Source of the DNA: an uncultured Elusimicrobia bacterium
GTDB lineage: Bacteria > Elusimicrobiota > Elusimicrobia > UBA1565 > UBA9628
DNA: 8,371 bases
Assembly (NCBI GenBank): GCA_903874575.1
Contig: CAIQSZ010000298.1
Span: 1-8,371, forward strand
Direction of reading: 5' to 3'
The position numbers were made by a program, and so were the translations under genes. The notes below the pieces were generated by a model. The model was given only the letters and a program-made list of their open reading frames with translations. It did not search any database and was not told the DNA's origin. How positions within the stretch are numbered: the stretch's first letter is position 1; the number at the start of each line of letters is the position of its first letter. Below are positions 1 to 6,093 of this stretch, in pieces.

Positions 1-763
1 CGGCCTGCTTGCCGTACTGAAGCTCCAACTGCCCGCGGTAGAACGAGCCGCCGCGAAGGTCCGCTTCGAAGCCCTGCCAGGTGAAGCCGTTCTTCATCGT
101 CACCTCGAGCGCGCCGCCGAGCGCGGGGACGTTCCACCGCGTGAGATGGTGCGGCGGGTTGTCTATGTCCTCAAGCCCGGGCCCTTGGAACGGGTCGAAG
201 CGGCGGCCTCGGTTGGGCGTGCCGACGATCAGCAGGCCGCCGGGCTTGAGCAGGGACTTCGCAACGTCCAGCCATATCCCAAGATCGTCGAGGTGCTCGA
301 TGATCTCGAACATCGTGATCGCGTCGAAGCCGGACGCGCCGCCGCGGCGGCCGAAGTCCGGAAGGCTTCCGGAGAAGACCTCGAAACCGCGCGCGCCCAG
401 CGCCGCCGCGCGCATGGAGTTGAAGTCCACGCCGGACGCCGCGAAGCCCGCGGCGCGCGCGCGGTGCAGGAAACCTCCCGCGCCGCAGCCGACGTCGAGC
501 ACGCGCGCTCCGCGCGGCAGGGAGCGCGCCAGCAGGTCGAGCGCCTCGTCGTACTCGAACGACATCGGGTCGCTGGTTTCCTCGATCTTAGCCGAGTACA
601 GGTCGCGGTTGTGTTCGTAGTATTCGGGGCCGGGGTTCTTGAACGGGTCGCAGAAGCCGACGCCGCAGGCGGGGCAGTCCCAAAGGCGGTATCCGGCGCG
701 TTCGCGCACGAAAGACTTTTTATCGGCGCTTCGGCACAGCGGGCAGGCCGGCCCGGCGTTCAT
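1..763 (-). CDS. Class I SAM-dependent methyltransferase with N-terminal zinc ribbon (partial, C-terminus beyond window)
   Basis: The minus-strand frame opens with ATG at 763-761 and is still open at base 1, giving 254 codons. Residues 7-33 hold two CxxC pairs (CPLC at 7-10, CPAC at 30-33), a small zinc ribbon often found before this kind of methyltransferase. The SAM-binding Rossmann fold follows: motif I VLDVGCGAGGFL at 88-99, an acidic end of strand 2 at GVDFN (111-115), FDAITMFEIIEHLDD at 146-160, and GGLLIVGTPN at 175-184. The DNPPHHLTRW segment (201-210) is typical of Methyltransf_11/23 type enzymes. The start overlaps the stop of the upstream MarC-type gene by 4 nt (ATGA), so the two are probably co-translated. 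No strong Shine-Dalgarno precedes it. The substrate is unknown. Zinc-ribbon methyltransferases of this form are frequent in polysaccharide and natural-product loci, so a sugar or lipid-linked substrate is plausible but not shown. Confidence 0.88.
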   Translation of the reverse strand, partial: MNAGPACPLCRSADKKSFVRERAGYRLWDCPACGVGFCDPFKNPGPEYYEHNRDLYSAKIEETSDPMSFEYDEALDLLARSLPRGARVLDVGCGAGGFLHRARAAGFAASGVDFNSMRAAALGARGFEVFSGSLPDFGRRGGASGFDAITMFEIIEHLDDLGIWLDVAKSLLKPGGLLIVGTPNRGRRFDPFQGPGLEDIDNPPHHLTRWNVPALGGALEVTMKNGFTWQGFEADLRGGSFYRGQLELQYGKQA

Positions 764-1371
764 CCGAGCTTGAGCGCCGAGAGAATGAATTGCACGCCGA
801 TGGCCGCCAGGAGGAGGCCCATCAAGCGGGTAATGATATTGAGCAAAGTCGAGGAGAGACGCTTGGCGCTTTCGGCGGCGATGATGAGGGTCCAATAGCT
901 CAGCAGCGCGACCAGCGCGATCAGCGCGAAAAAGACGGCCTTGTGCGCCAGAGTCGTCGCGCGGCCGGCCATCACGATGGAGGTGGTGATGGCGCCGGGA
1001 CCGGCCAGCAGGGGAACGGCCAGGGGCGTGATCGCGATGTCGTGCTTGTCCATGCCCTCGGCGATCTCCTCGGGCGTTTCTTTTAGAGGGGATTTCTGCG
1101 CGCGCACCATGTCCAGCGACGAGAGCAGGAGCACCAGGCCGCCCGCCACCTGGAACGCGGACAGAGTGATGCCGAACAAGCGGAAGATCGTGGGCCCCGT
1201 CAGAGCGAACAGCGCCATTATGCCAGCGCAGGTGATGCAGGCGGTGCGCGCGATTTGCCGCCGTTGCCGCGGGGTGTCGCTGGCGGTCAGCGCCAGGAAG
1301 GTCGGGATCGCGGCGAACGGGTCCACGATCGCGAACAGCGAGCCGAAAGTCAGAAAGGCGTACTCAAGCAC
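760..1371 (-). CDS. MarC/UPF0056 family integral membrane protein
   Basis: This is a 203-residue hydrophobic protein, the usual length of the MarC (UPF0056) family, with about six predicted membrane segments. Family signatures are clear: VDPFAAIP at residues 16-23 in the first helix, FQVAGGLVLL at 73-82, and ITPLAVPLLAGPGAIT at 114-129, the most conserved block. The start is GTG at 1371-1369; the next in-frame Met is at residue 52, after two expected helices, so GTG is the only sensible start. No Shine-Dalgarno is visible. A TAGAAT hexamer ends 6 nt upstream of the GTG, so the mRNA may be leaderless. The stop overlaps the next gene's ATG by 4 nt. The family sits in the inner membrane. Its function is unsettled: early links to multiple antibiotic resistance were later questioned, and some archaeal members were proposed as amino-acid transporters. 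No transport substrate should be inferred here. Confidence 0.93.
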   Translation of the reverse strand: MLEYAFLTFGSLFAIVDPFAAIPTFLALTASDTPRQRRQIARTACITCAGIMALFALTGPTIFRLFGITLSAFQVAGGLVLLLSSLDMVRAQKSPLKETPEEIAEGMDKHDIAITPLAVPLLAGPGAITTSIVMAGRATTLAHKAVFFALIALVALLSYWTLIIAAESAKRLSSTLLNIITRLMGLLLAAIGVQFILSALKLG

Positions 1372-1377
1372 GGGCGG

Positions 1378-1383
1378 ATTCTA
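1378..1383 (-). promoter_or_regulatory. Putative extended -10 element for the MarC-type gene
   Basis: On the minus strand the bases read TGTTAGAAT, an extended -10 (TGn plus TAGAAT), with 6 nt between the hexamer and the GTG at 1371. Normal -10 to start-site spacing would place transcription initiation on or next to the GTG. No convincing -35 lies 16-18 nt upstream, which is tolerable for an extended -10. This is based on motif and spacing only. Confidence 0.4.
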
Positions 1384-1397
1384 ACATTTTCACGTCG

Positions 1398-1416
1398 CCC
1401 GGGTTTCCGCCCCGGG
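1398..1416. repeat. Inverted repeat / hairpin CCCGGG-N7-CCCGGG
   Basis: CCCGGG at 1398-1403 and CCCGGG at 1411-1416 can pair as a 6-bp stem with a 7-nt loop (tttccgc). No T-tract follows on either strand, so it is not a typical intrinsic terminator. Its place between the two putative -10 elements would suit an operator or DNA structure, but GC-rich repeats of this size also arise by chance. Confidence 0.4.
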
Positions 1417-1444
1417 TGAGTCGTTCCGGACCGTCCAATTTCAG

Positions 1445-1450
1445 TAGAAT
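1445..1450 (+). promoter_or_regulatory. Putative -10 element for the sugar operon
   Basis: TAGAAT at 1445-1450 lies 7 nt before ATG 1458, so a start site at normal -10 spacing would fall on the A of that ATG. No good -35 is seen at 16-18 nt upstream and no TG extension is present. It mirrors the arrangement on the other strand, which strengthens the case somewhat. Confidence 0.35.
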
Positions 1451-1457
1451 GGCGCCC

Positions 1458-2675
1458 ATGACCTTTCGTTCCCGGAAGAGGCCCGCGAAGGCGGGGCTTC
1501 GAGAGATCGGCGTCGGAGGCTTCGCGGTCGGTCCGCGCGCGCGCCGCTACGTCGGACAGGTCCTGCGTTCGAACCGCCTGTCGTACGGTCCCTTCCATCG
1601 ACGTTTTGAGGAGGCGTTCGCGGCCGAGCACGACAGCCGCCACGCGATCTTCTGCAACTCCGGCACCAGCGCGCTCCATATCGCCGTCCAGGCGCTCAAG
1701 GAGCGCCACGGCTGGGCGGACGGCGACGAGGTCCTGGTTCCGTCGGTGACCTTCATCGCGACCTCCAACGTGGTCCTGCACAACCGGCTCGTTCCGGTGT
1801 TCGTCGACGTGGATCCGTCGACCTTCACGATCAATCCGGCGAAGATGGCGGCCAAGATCACTCGGCGCACCCGCGCCGTGATGCCGGTCCATCTCCTCGG
1901 CCTGCCCGCGGACATGGACCCGATTCTCGAGATCGCCAAGAGGCGGGGCTTGTCCGTCGTCGAGGATTCCGCCGAGACGATGTTCGCGCGCTACAAGGGC
2001 CGCAAGGTCGGCTCGCTCGGCGACGTCGGCTGCTTCTCGACCTACGTCGCGCACTACATCGTCACCGGCGTCGGCGGCCTGGCCACGACGAGCGACCCGG
2101 ACCTTTACGTGCGTCTGCGCAGCTTGATGAACCATGGCCGCGACTCGATCTATCTGTCCATCGACGACGACAAGGATGCCGTCGGGGCCCGGCTCCATGA
2201 GATCGTCGCCAAGCGCTTCCAGTTCGTCTCGGTCGGCCATTCGTTCCGCGCCACCGAGCTCGAAGCGGCGCTCGGGTTGGCGCAGCTCGAGGAAAAGGAC
2301 AAGATCGTCAAGGCGCGCATCGGCTTGGCCCGCCGCCTGAGCGCGGGCCTGCGGGAGTTCGAGGGCCGGCTTCAACTGCCGGCCTGCCCGCCCGACCGCG
2401 ACCATACGTTCATGCTGTACGGGCTCGTCCTGCGCGGCGAGGACAAGAAGCCGCTCGTCAACTTCCTGGAGGATCGCGGCGTGGAGACTCGGGACCTGCT
2501 CCCCCTCCTCAATCAGCCGGTGTACCGGCGGCTGTTCGGCGACCTCGAGCCGAAGTACCCCGTCGCGCGGGCGCTCAACCGCTCCGGCTTCTACATCGGC
2601 TGCCACCAGTACATGACCCCCCAGGACGCGGATTACGTGGTCGAACAGTTCCGCGCCTTCTTCCGGAGGTATTGA
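1458..2675 (+). CDS. DegT/DnrJ/EryC1/StrS-fold PLP protein with His replacing the PLP lysine; candidate sugar 3-dehydratase
   Basis: A 405-residue protein of the DegT/StrS fold-type I PLP family. Family landmarks: LRSNRLSYGP near residue 36, the cofactor phosphate loop NSGTSALH (67-74), VLVPSVTFIATSN (93-105), the VVED aspartate that contacts the pyridine nitrogen (D170), and the LEAALGLAQLEE block. The Schiff-base lysine, normally in a GNKxxxTGEGG-like stretch, is replaced: the sequence reads FSTYVAHYIVTGVGG, putting His at position 199 (codon CAC, 2052-2054), and the glutamate of GEGG is Val. A Lys-to-His change marks ColD and RfbH/E1, which remove the C3 hydroxyl from nucleotide 4-keto-6-deoxy sugars rather than transaminate. 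The cysteine cluster of iron-sulfur RfbH/E1 enzymes is absent, so any analogy is to ColD. Start choice: ATG 1458 fits a leaderless start; ATG 1449 and GTG 1416 are in frame, and none has a Shine-Dalgarno. Family is certain; dehydratase activity is inferred. Confidence 0.9.
   Translation: MTFRSRKRPAKAGLREIGVGGFAVGPRARRYVGQVLRSNRLSYGPFHRRFEEAFAAEHDSRHAIFCNSGTSALHIAVQALKERHGWADGDEVLVPSVTFIATSNVVLHNRLVPVFVDVDPSTFTINPAKMAAKITRRTRAVMPVHLLGLPADMDPILEIAKRRGLSVVEDSAETMFARYKGRKVGSLGDVGCFSTYVAHYIVTGVGGLATTSDPDLYVRLRSLMNHGRDSIYLSIDDDKDAVGARLHEIVAKRFQFVSVGHSFRATELEAALGLAQLEEKDKIVKARIGLARRLSAGLREFEGRLQLPACPPDRDHTFMLYGLVLRGEDKKPLVNFLEDRGVETRDLLPLLNQPVYRRLFGDLEPKYPVARALNRSGFYIGCHQYMTPQDADYVVEQFRAFFRRY
2665..2669 (+). 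promoter_or_regulatory. Ribosome binding site GGAGG for the GT2 gene
   Basis: GGAGG lies inside the last codons of the upstream PLP gene, 11 nt before ATG 2681. This supports ATG 2681 over the in-frame TTG at 2672, which is only 2 nt from the same GGAGG. Confidence 0.5.
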
Positions 2676-2680
2676 GGGGC

Positions 2681-3691
2681 ATGCCGAACGTCGCGTCCGT
2701 CGCGGTCGTGGTCAATTCCTTTCAGCATGAGGCGTTCATCGACGAGGCCGTCCGCAGCGCCCTCGCCCAGGATTGGGGAGGCTTGCGCCGCGAGATCGTC
2801 GTCATCGACGACGGCTCCCGCGACGGGACCCTGGCCCGGGCGCGCGCGCACGAGCCCGCGGTCCGTTGCGTCTCCCAGCCCAACATGGGCCAGGGCGCGG
2901 CTTTCAATCGCGGCCTGCGGGAGACTCGGGGCGAGATCGTCTGTTTCCTGGACGGCGACGACCTTTGGTACCCGGCCAAGATCGCGTCCGTCGTCGCCGC
3001 GTTCAACGCGCACCCCGACGCGGCTTTCGTCCAGCATCCGCTCCAGGCCGTCGACGCGTCGGGCCGCGCGCTCCGGAGATCGTGCGGGACCCTCCCCGAG
3101 CGCGTGACTCTCGACGACGTGCTCGACGGGCGCTCGGTGTTGGTCGGGACCACGGGGATATGCGTGCGCCGCTCGGTCTTGGACCTGATCGCGCCGGTTC
3201 CCGAGGACCTGACGACGCACGCGGATAATTATGTCTCGCGGCACGCGCTGATGTTCGCCCCCGGGTGCTCCGTGCCTGGGACGCTGGGAGGGCTGCGCGT
3301 GCACGGCCGGAATTCCTTCCAGGGCATGAATTGGAACCCCGACAAGCTGGAGGGTTATTTCAAGATTCAGGACAAACTCGACGGATATTTCGAGGCCGAG
3401 TTGCGCAAGCGCGGGCGAGCGCTGACGGAGGCGGGTAAACGCGCCTGGCGCGCCGAGCGCCGCGCGCGGGAGATTCTGTTTCACGCTTGGCGCGGCGAAC
3501 GCCTCGCGGCGCTGCGCTCGTGGTCCGCCCTGCGCCGAGAATTGCCCGCCTCCCCGCTGCGGACCTTCAAGTCGGCGACTCTGCTCCTTGCGGCGCTTTG
3601 GCCCGCGGCCTACCTGACTCTCCAGGACTGGTATGGGCGCTTCCCGCGGCTTCCCGCGGCCCGCAGGGCGCTCGCGGGGGAGGCGGCGTGA
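2681..3691 (+). CDS. Family 2 glycosyltransferase (GT-A fold)
   Basis: A 336-residue inverting GT2-type enzyme expected to transfer a sugar from a nucleotide donor in the cytoplasm. The N-terminal GT-A domain shows SVAVVVNSFQHEAFIDEAV (6-24), the nucleotide-binding IVVIDDGSRDGT (39-50), NMGQGAAFNRGL (68-79), and the metal-binding DxD region FLDGDDLW (89-96). Further on, EDLTTHADN (175-183) lies where the acidic acceptor-side residues usually sit, and LGGLRVHGRNSF (202-213) matches the late arginine/histidine motif of the family. The C-terminal part is arginine-rich and ends with one hydrophobic stretch (298-314), probably a membrane anchor or re-entrant helix. It starts 5 nt after the preceding stop and overlaps the next gene by 4 nt. 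Donor and acceptor are unknown; a role in building a surface glycan or glycolipid is inferred from neighbours. Confidence 0.9.
   Translation: MPNVASVAVVVNSFQHEAFIDEAVRSALAQDWGGLRREIVVIDDGSRDGTLARARAHEPAVRCVSQPNMGQGAAFNRGLRETRGEIVCFLDGDDLWYPAKIASVVAAFNAHPDAAFVQHPLQAVDASGRALRRSCGTLPERVTLDDVLDGRSVLVGTTGICVRRSVLDLIAPVPEDLTTHADNYVSRHALMFAPGCSVPGTLGGLRVHGRNSFQGMNWNPDKLEGYFKIQDKLDGYFEAELRKRGRALTEAGKRAWRAERRAREILFHAWRGERLAALRSWSALRRELPASPLRTFKSATLLLAALWPAAYLTLQDWYGRFPRLPAARRALAGEAA
3641..3660 (+). repeat. Perfect 10-bp tandem duplication inside the GT2 gene
   Basis: TTCCCGCGGC occurs twice back to back, 29 bp before the end of the GT2 gene. The unit is not a multiple of three, so copy-number change would shift the frame of the last residues. 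Confidence 0.75.
3679..3683 (+). promoter_or_regulatory. Ribosome binding site GGAGG for the fusion glycosyltransferase
   Basis: GGAGG within a GGGGGAGG stretch lies 4 nt before GTG 3688. It fixes the start of the next gene at 3688, although the frame is open upstream to at least 3487. Confidence 0.65.
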
Positions 3692-6093
3692 ACGGGTCGC
3701 ACGCCGTTCCGGAGCTTTCAATCGTCCTGCCCACGCTCGACGAGGGCTCCGGGCTCCGTTTGCTCCTGCCGCGGCTCTCGAAGGTATTCGAGACGCTGGG
3801 CGTCCGAGGCGAAATCCTCGTCGTGGACGGCGGCTCGAAGGACGATACGGTTTCGGTCGCGCGGGCGCACGGCGCGCGCGTGGAGCGCCAAAAGGGCAAG
3901 GGCTTCGGCTCGGCGGTGCGCGAGGGCCTTGCGGCGGCCCGCGCGCCCTGGGTCGGCATCCTCGATGCAGACGGCTCCCATGCTCCGGAGGACTTCTCGC
4001 GCTTATGGGAGCGCCGCGGCGAGGCGGCGCTTATCGTCGGGTCGCGCTACTGCCGCGGCGGCACGGCCGAGATGCCGCTGATCCGCCAGGTCCTGAGCCG
4101 GTCGCTCAACATGGTGTCCCGCCGGGTGCTGGATCTTCCCGTGCGCGAGTCGTCCAGCGGTTTCCGCCTGTACGACCGCGCCGCGGCGGTCGCGGTGGAA
4201 TCGACCGCGACGGACTTTTCGGTCCAACAGGACCTGCTCGTCGGAATTCTCGCCGCCGGCGGCCGCGTGATCGAGTTGCCGATCCACTACGCGCCGCGCG
4301 TGGGCGGCGTCTCGAAGGCGAACGCCTGGAAGCTCCTGCCCGCCTACGTCCGTCTTCTCCTGCGCCTCAAGCGCAAGCGCGGCGGTTGGCGCGCCGAGGC
4401 CGGTCTGTTTGCGGCGCTGGCCGTCGCGCTTGTCACGGGGCTGACCGGCATCACCGGCGGCCTGCCGGGCGCGGACCGCCTGCGCGCGCTGCCGGAGCCG
4501 CTGCGCGGCTCGCCGGAGTTCGCGGCCCGCCTGGCCGACGCGTGGCGCAAGCTGTACGCCGAGATCGACCGCTCGCACGCCGAGTTGCGCGCCGACGAGC
4601 CGCGCACCTCCGTCGTCGGCCGCGTCGAGATTCCTGCGGGCTGGGCCTTCCCGCCCGATGCCCTGCTCAACTCCGCGCGCTCTCTGCTCACGCAGTCGGT
4701 GAACCCGGACGAGAAGAAGTCCTTCATCATCCTGGGCCGCATGCGCCCGTGGAAGCTTGATTTCGAGCCGCTGTACGCGCAGTACGGCGGGGCGTTCGTC
4801 TATCCGCTGGGTGCGGCGCTCGCCGCGGCGCGCGTCCTGCGTCTGGCGCGCCTCACGCCCGACCTGGCGCATTATCTGGCCGTGCCGGGCGACCTGGCGC
4901 GGCTGTATCTGCTCGGCCGCGTGTACGTCCTGCTTTTCCACATGGGTACGGTGTGGCTCCTCTTCGAGTTGGGCCGCATCCTGTCGGGCCGGCGCACCGG
5001 CGCCGTCGCCGCCCTGCTATGGACGCTGGTTCCCGTCGCGGTGGTCAACGCGCACGTGCTCAAGCCGCATCCGGTGTCCGTGTTCTGGTTCGTTCTCGCC
5101 GTCTATTGCGCCATTCGCGCCGTGGAGGAAGGACGTTGGGTGGACCAGATCCTGTGCGGCCTAGCCGCGGGTCTGGCGGCGGGGGGCAACCTTGCGGCGG
5201 CTCATGCGGTCGGCCTACCGGTGCTGGCGCGCCTGGTGCGGCGCGAGGGCTCCTGGGCGTGGGCGTTCGGCGGCGCGACCGCCGGCATCGGTCTCGTCGT
5301 CCTGACCAACCCCTACCTCGTCTTCGCCCCGCGCGATTTCGCCTGGGAGTTCACCGTCTTCTCCCCGTCCCACTTCGGCTTCGCCTTGTCCGGCCTGACC
5401 GCGTTCTTCGGCCGCGTCGTCCCGGCGGGCCTGGGCGTGGCGCTCGCTTCGCTCGCCGCGATCTCCGTGGTCCGAGCGTTGTTCGCGGACGGTCCGCGCC
5501 GTCTCATCTCGCTGGTGATCATCGGCGGCGGCGCGTTGGTGCTGGGCCGCTTCCCCGAGTTCGCCGCCATGATCAGTTCCCTCCGCCTGCACTACGCCGG
5601 CGCGGCCTTGGCCGTGGCGCTCGCCGCCGACTTCCTGGCGGCGTTGCCTCGTCCCGCCGCGGCTGTCCTCCTCGCCGCCGTCCTCGCGGACGCCGGCGCG
5701 CGCGGCGGCGTCTATCTCGAGAACCTGCGCCGCGAGGCCGGCCCGTCCTCCACGCGCGCCGTCGCTGCCGATTGGATCGATTCCCACATTCCCGCCGGCG
5801 CCGAGGTCGGGCTATGGCGCTACCCGGAGCCCGCGCACACCCCGCCGTTCCGCTGGGACCGCGTGAAGCTGGTCGTCCTGGAAAAGCCCGCCGAGGCCGC
5901 CGGCCGCGAGCCTGAGTGGTTCGTCGGCGACTCGCGCGAGGTGAGCGCCCTGGAACGCGCTTTGCCGGGCCGCTATGACGTCGTCCAGGTCTTCCCGCCT
6001 GCGGCGCCCTTCGGCCGCGCGCCCGAGGACGACTCCTTCTTCGCCAACGCGGGCATGACCATCTACCATCGGCGCGGAGTTCCCGCGAAATGA
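3688..6093 (+). CDS. Bifunctional membrane glycosyltransferase: DPM1-like GT2 domain fused to GT-C (PMT/ArnT-like) domain
   Basis: An 801-residue protein with two enzyme modules. Residues 1-230 form a DPM1-like GT2 domain that would charge a polyprenyl phosphate with sugar on the cytoplasmic face: SIVLPTLDEG (11-20), ILVVDGGSKDDT (43-54), KGFGSAVREG (71-80), DADGSH at 93-98, IVGSRY (116-121), SSSGFRLYDR (155-164) and VIELPIHYAPRVGGVSKAN (194-212). A basic linker (KRKRGG) leads to about ten predicted membrane helices from residue 236 to 670, then a soluble tail to 801. The second module looks like a GT-C enzyme: an acidic PDE (340-342) before the IILGRM and YGGAFVYPL segments, then NAHVLKPHPVSVFWF (454-468), matching the SHxLxPDV-type block of PMT-like proteins. 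Its active site would face the periplasm and use a lipid-linked donor. The start is GTG 3688 with a good ribosome site; it overlaps both neighbours by 4 nt. The GT2 call is secure; the GT-C call is strong but substrates are unknown. Confidence 0.88.
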   Translation: MNGSHAVPELSIVLPTLDEGSGLRLLLPRLSKVFETLGVRGEILVVDGGSKDDTVSVARAHGARVERQKGKGFGSAVREGLAAARAPWVGILDADGSHAPEDFSRLWERRGEAALIVGSRYCRGGTAEMPLIRQVLSRSLNMVSRRVLDLPVRESSSGFRLYDRAAAVAVESTATDFSVQQDLLVGILAAGGRVIELPIHYAPRVGGVSKANAWKLLPAYVRLLLRLKRKRGGWRAEAGLFAALAVALVTGLTGITGGLPGADRLRALPEPLRGSPEFAARLADAWRKLYAEIDRSHAELRADEPRTSVVGRVEIPAGWAFPPDALLNSARSLLTQSVNPDEKKSFIILGRMRPWKLDFEPLYAQYGGAFVYPLGAALAAARVLRLARLTPDLAHYLAVPGDLARLYLLGRVYVLLFHMGTVWLLFELGRILSGRRTGAVAALLWTLVPVAVVNAHVLKPHPVSVFWFVLAVYCAIRAVEEGRWVDQILCGLAAGLAAGGNLAAAHAVGLPVLARLVRREGSWAWAFGGATAGIGLVVLTNPYLVFAPRDFAWEFTVFSPSHFGFALSGLTAFFGRVVPAGLGVALASLAAISVVRALFADGPRRLISLVIIGGGALVLGRFPEFAAMISSLRLHYAGAALAVALAADFLAALPRPAAAVLLAAVLADAGARGGVYLENLRREAGPSSTRAVAADWIDSHIPAGAEVGLWRYPEPAHTPPFRWDRVKLVVLEKPAEAAGREPEWFVGDSREVSALERALPGRYDVVQVFPPAAPFGRAPEDDSFFANAGMTIYHRRGVPAK

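Larger units (their letters stand above)
1372..1457. other. Divergent intergenic region
   Basis: This 86-bp gap between the minus-strand MarC unit and the plus-strand sugar operon is the only non-coding space in the window. It holds two outward-facing TAGAAT hexamers (1383-1378 minus, 1445-1450 plus) and a CCCGGG inverted repeat between them. It is the natural site for divergent promoters and any shared operator. The 5' limit at 1457 depends on choosing ATG 1458 as the operon start. Confidence 0.7.

Noticed and set aside
146..898. Plus-strand open frame of 250 codons across the left end
   Set aside because: It lies opposite the methyltransferase and MarC-type genes, both of which show clear family motifs; the translation is compositionally biased and unrecognisable.
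760..1371. MarC-type gene as an antibiotic resistance determinant
   Set aside because: The name is historical; the family's link to multiple antibiotic resistance has not held up, so no resistance claim is made.
1398..1416. Intrinsic terminator
   Set aside because: The hairpin has no following T-run on either strand and lies upstream of both genes rather than at an operon end.
1416..1457. GTG 1416 or ATG 1449 as start of the His-type DegT gene
   Set aside because: The extra residues show no family similarity, neither start has a ribosome site, and GTG 1416 falls in the hairpin arm. ATG 1449 cannot be excluded.
2052..2400. Assignment of the His-type DegT protein as an RfbH/E1 [2Fe-2S] dehydrase
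   Set aside because: Those enzymes carry a four-cysteine cluster after the active-site His; no such cysteines are found in the corresponding stretch here.
1350..2606. Long minus-strand open frame of 418 codons opposite the His-type DegT gene
   Set aside because: It is a GC-rich antisense shadow: arginine/aspartate/histidine-rich low-complexity protein, no recognisable family, fully opposite a gene with clear motifs.
3487..3687. Upstream extension of the fusion glycosyltransferase by 67 codons
   Set aside because: The extension lies wholly inside the GT2 gene, encodes Arg/Pro-rich sequence unlike a GT2 N-terminus, and a well-spaced GGAGG marks GTG 3688.
3633..4760. Plus-strand open frame of 375 codons overlapping the fusion gene in another frame
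   Set aside because: Translation is almost only Arg, Ala, Gly and Pro; the fusion gene's frame carries the GT2 motifs.
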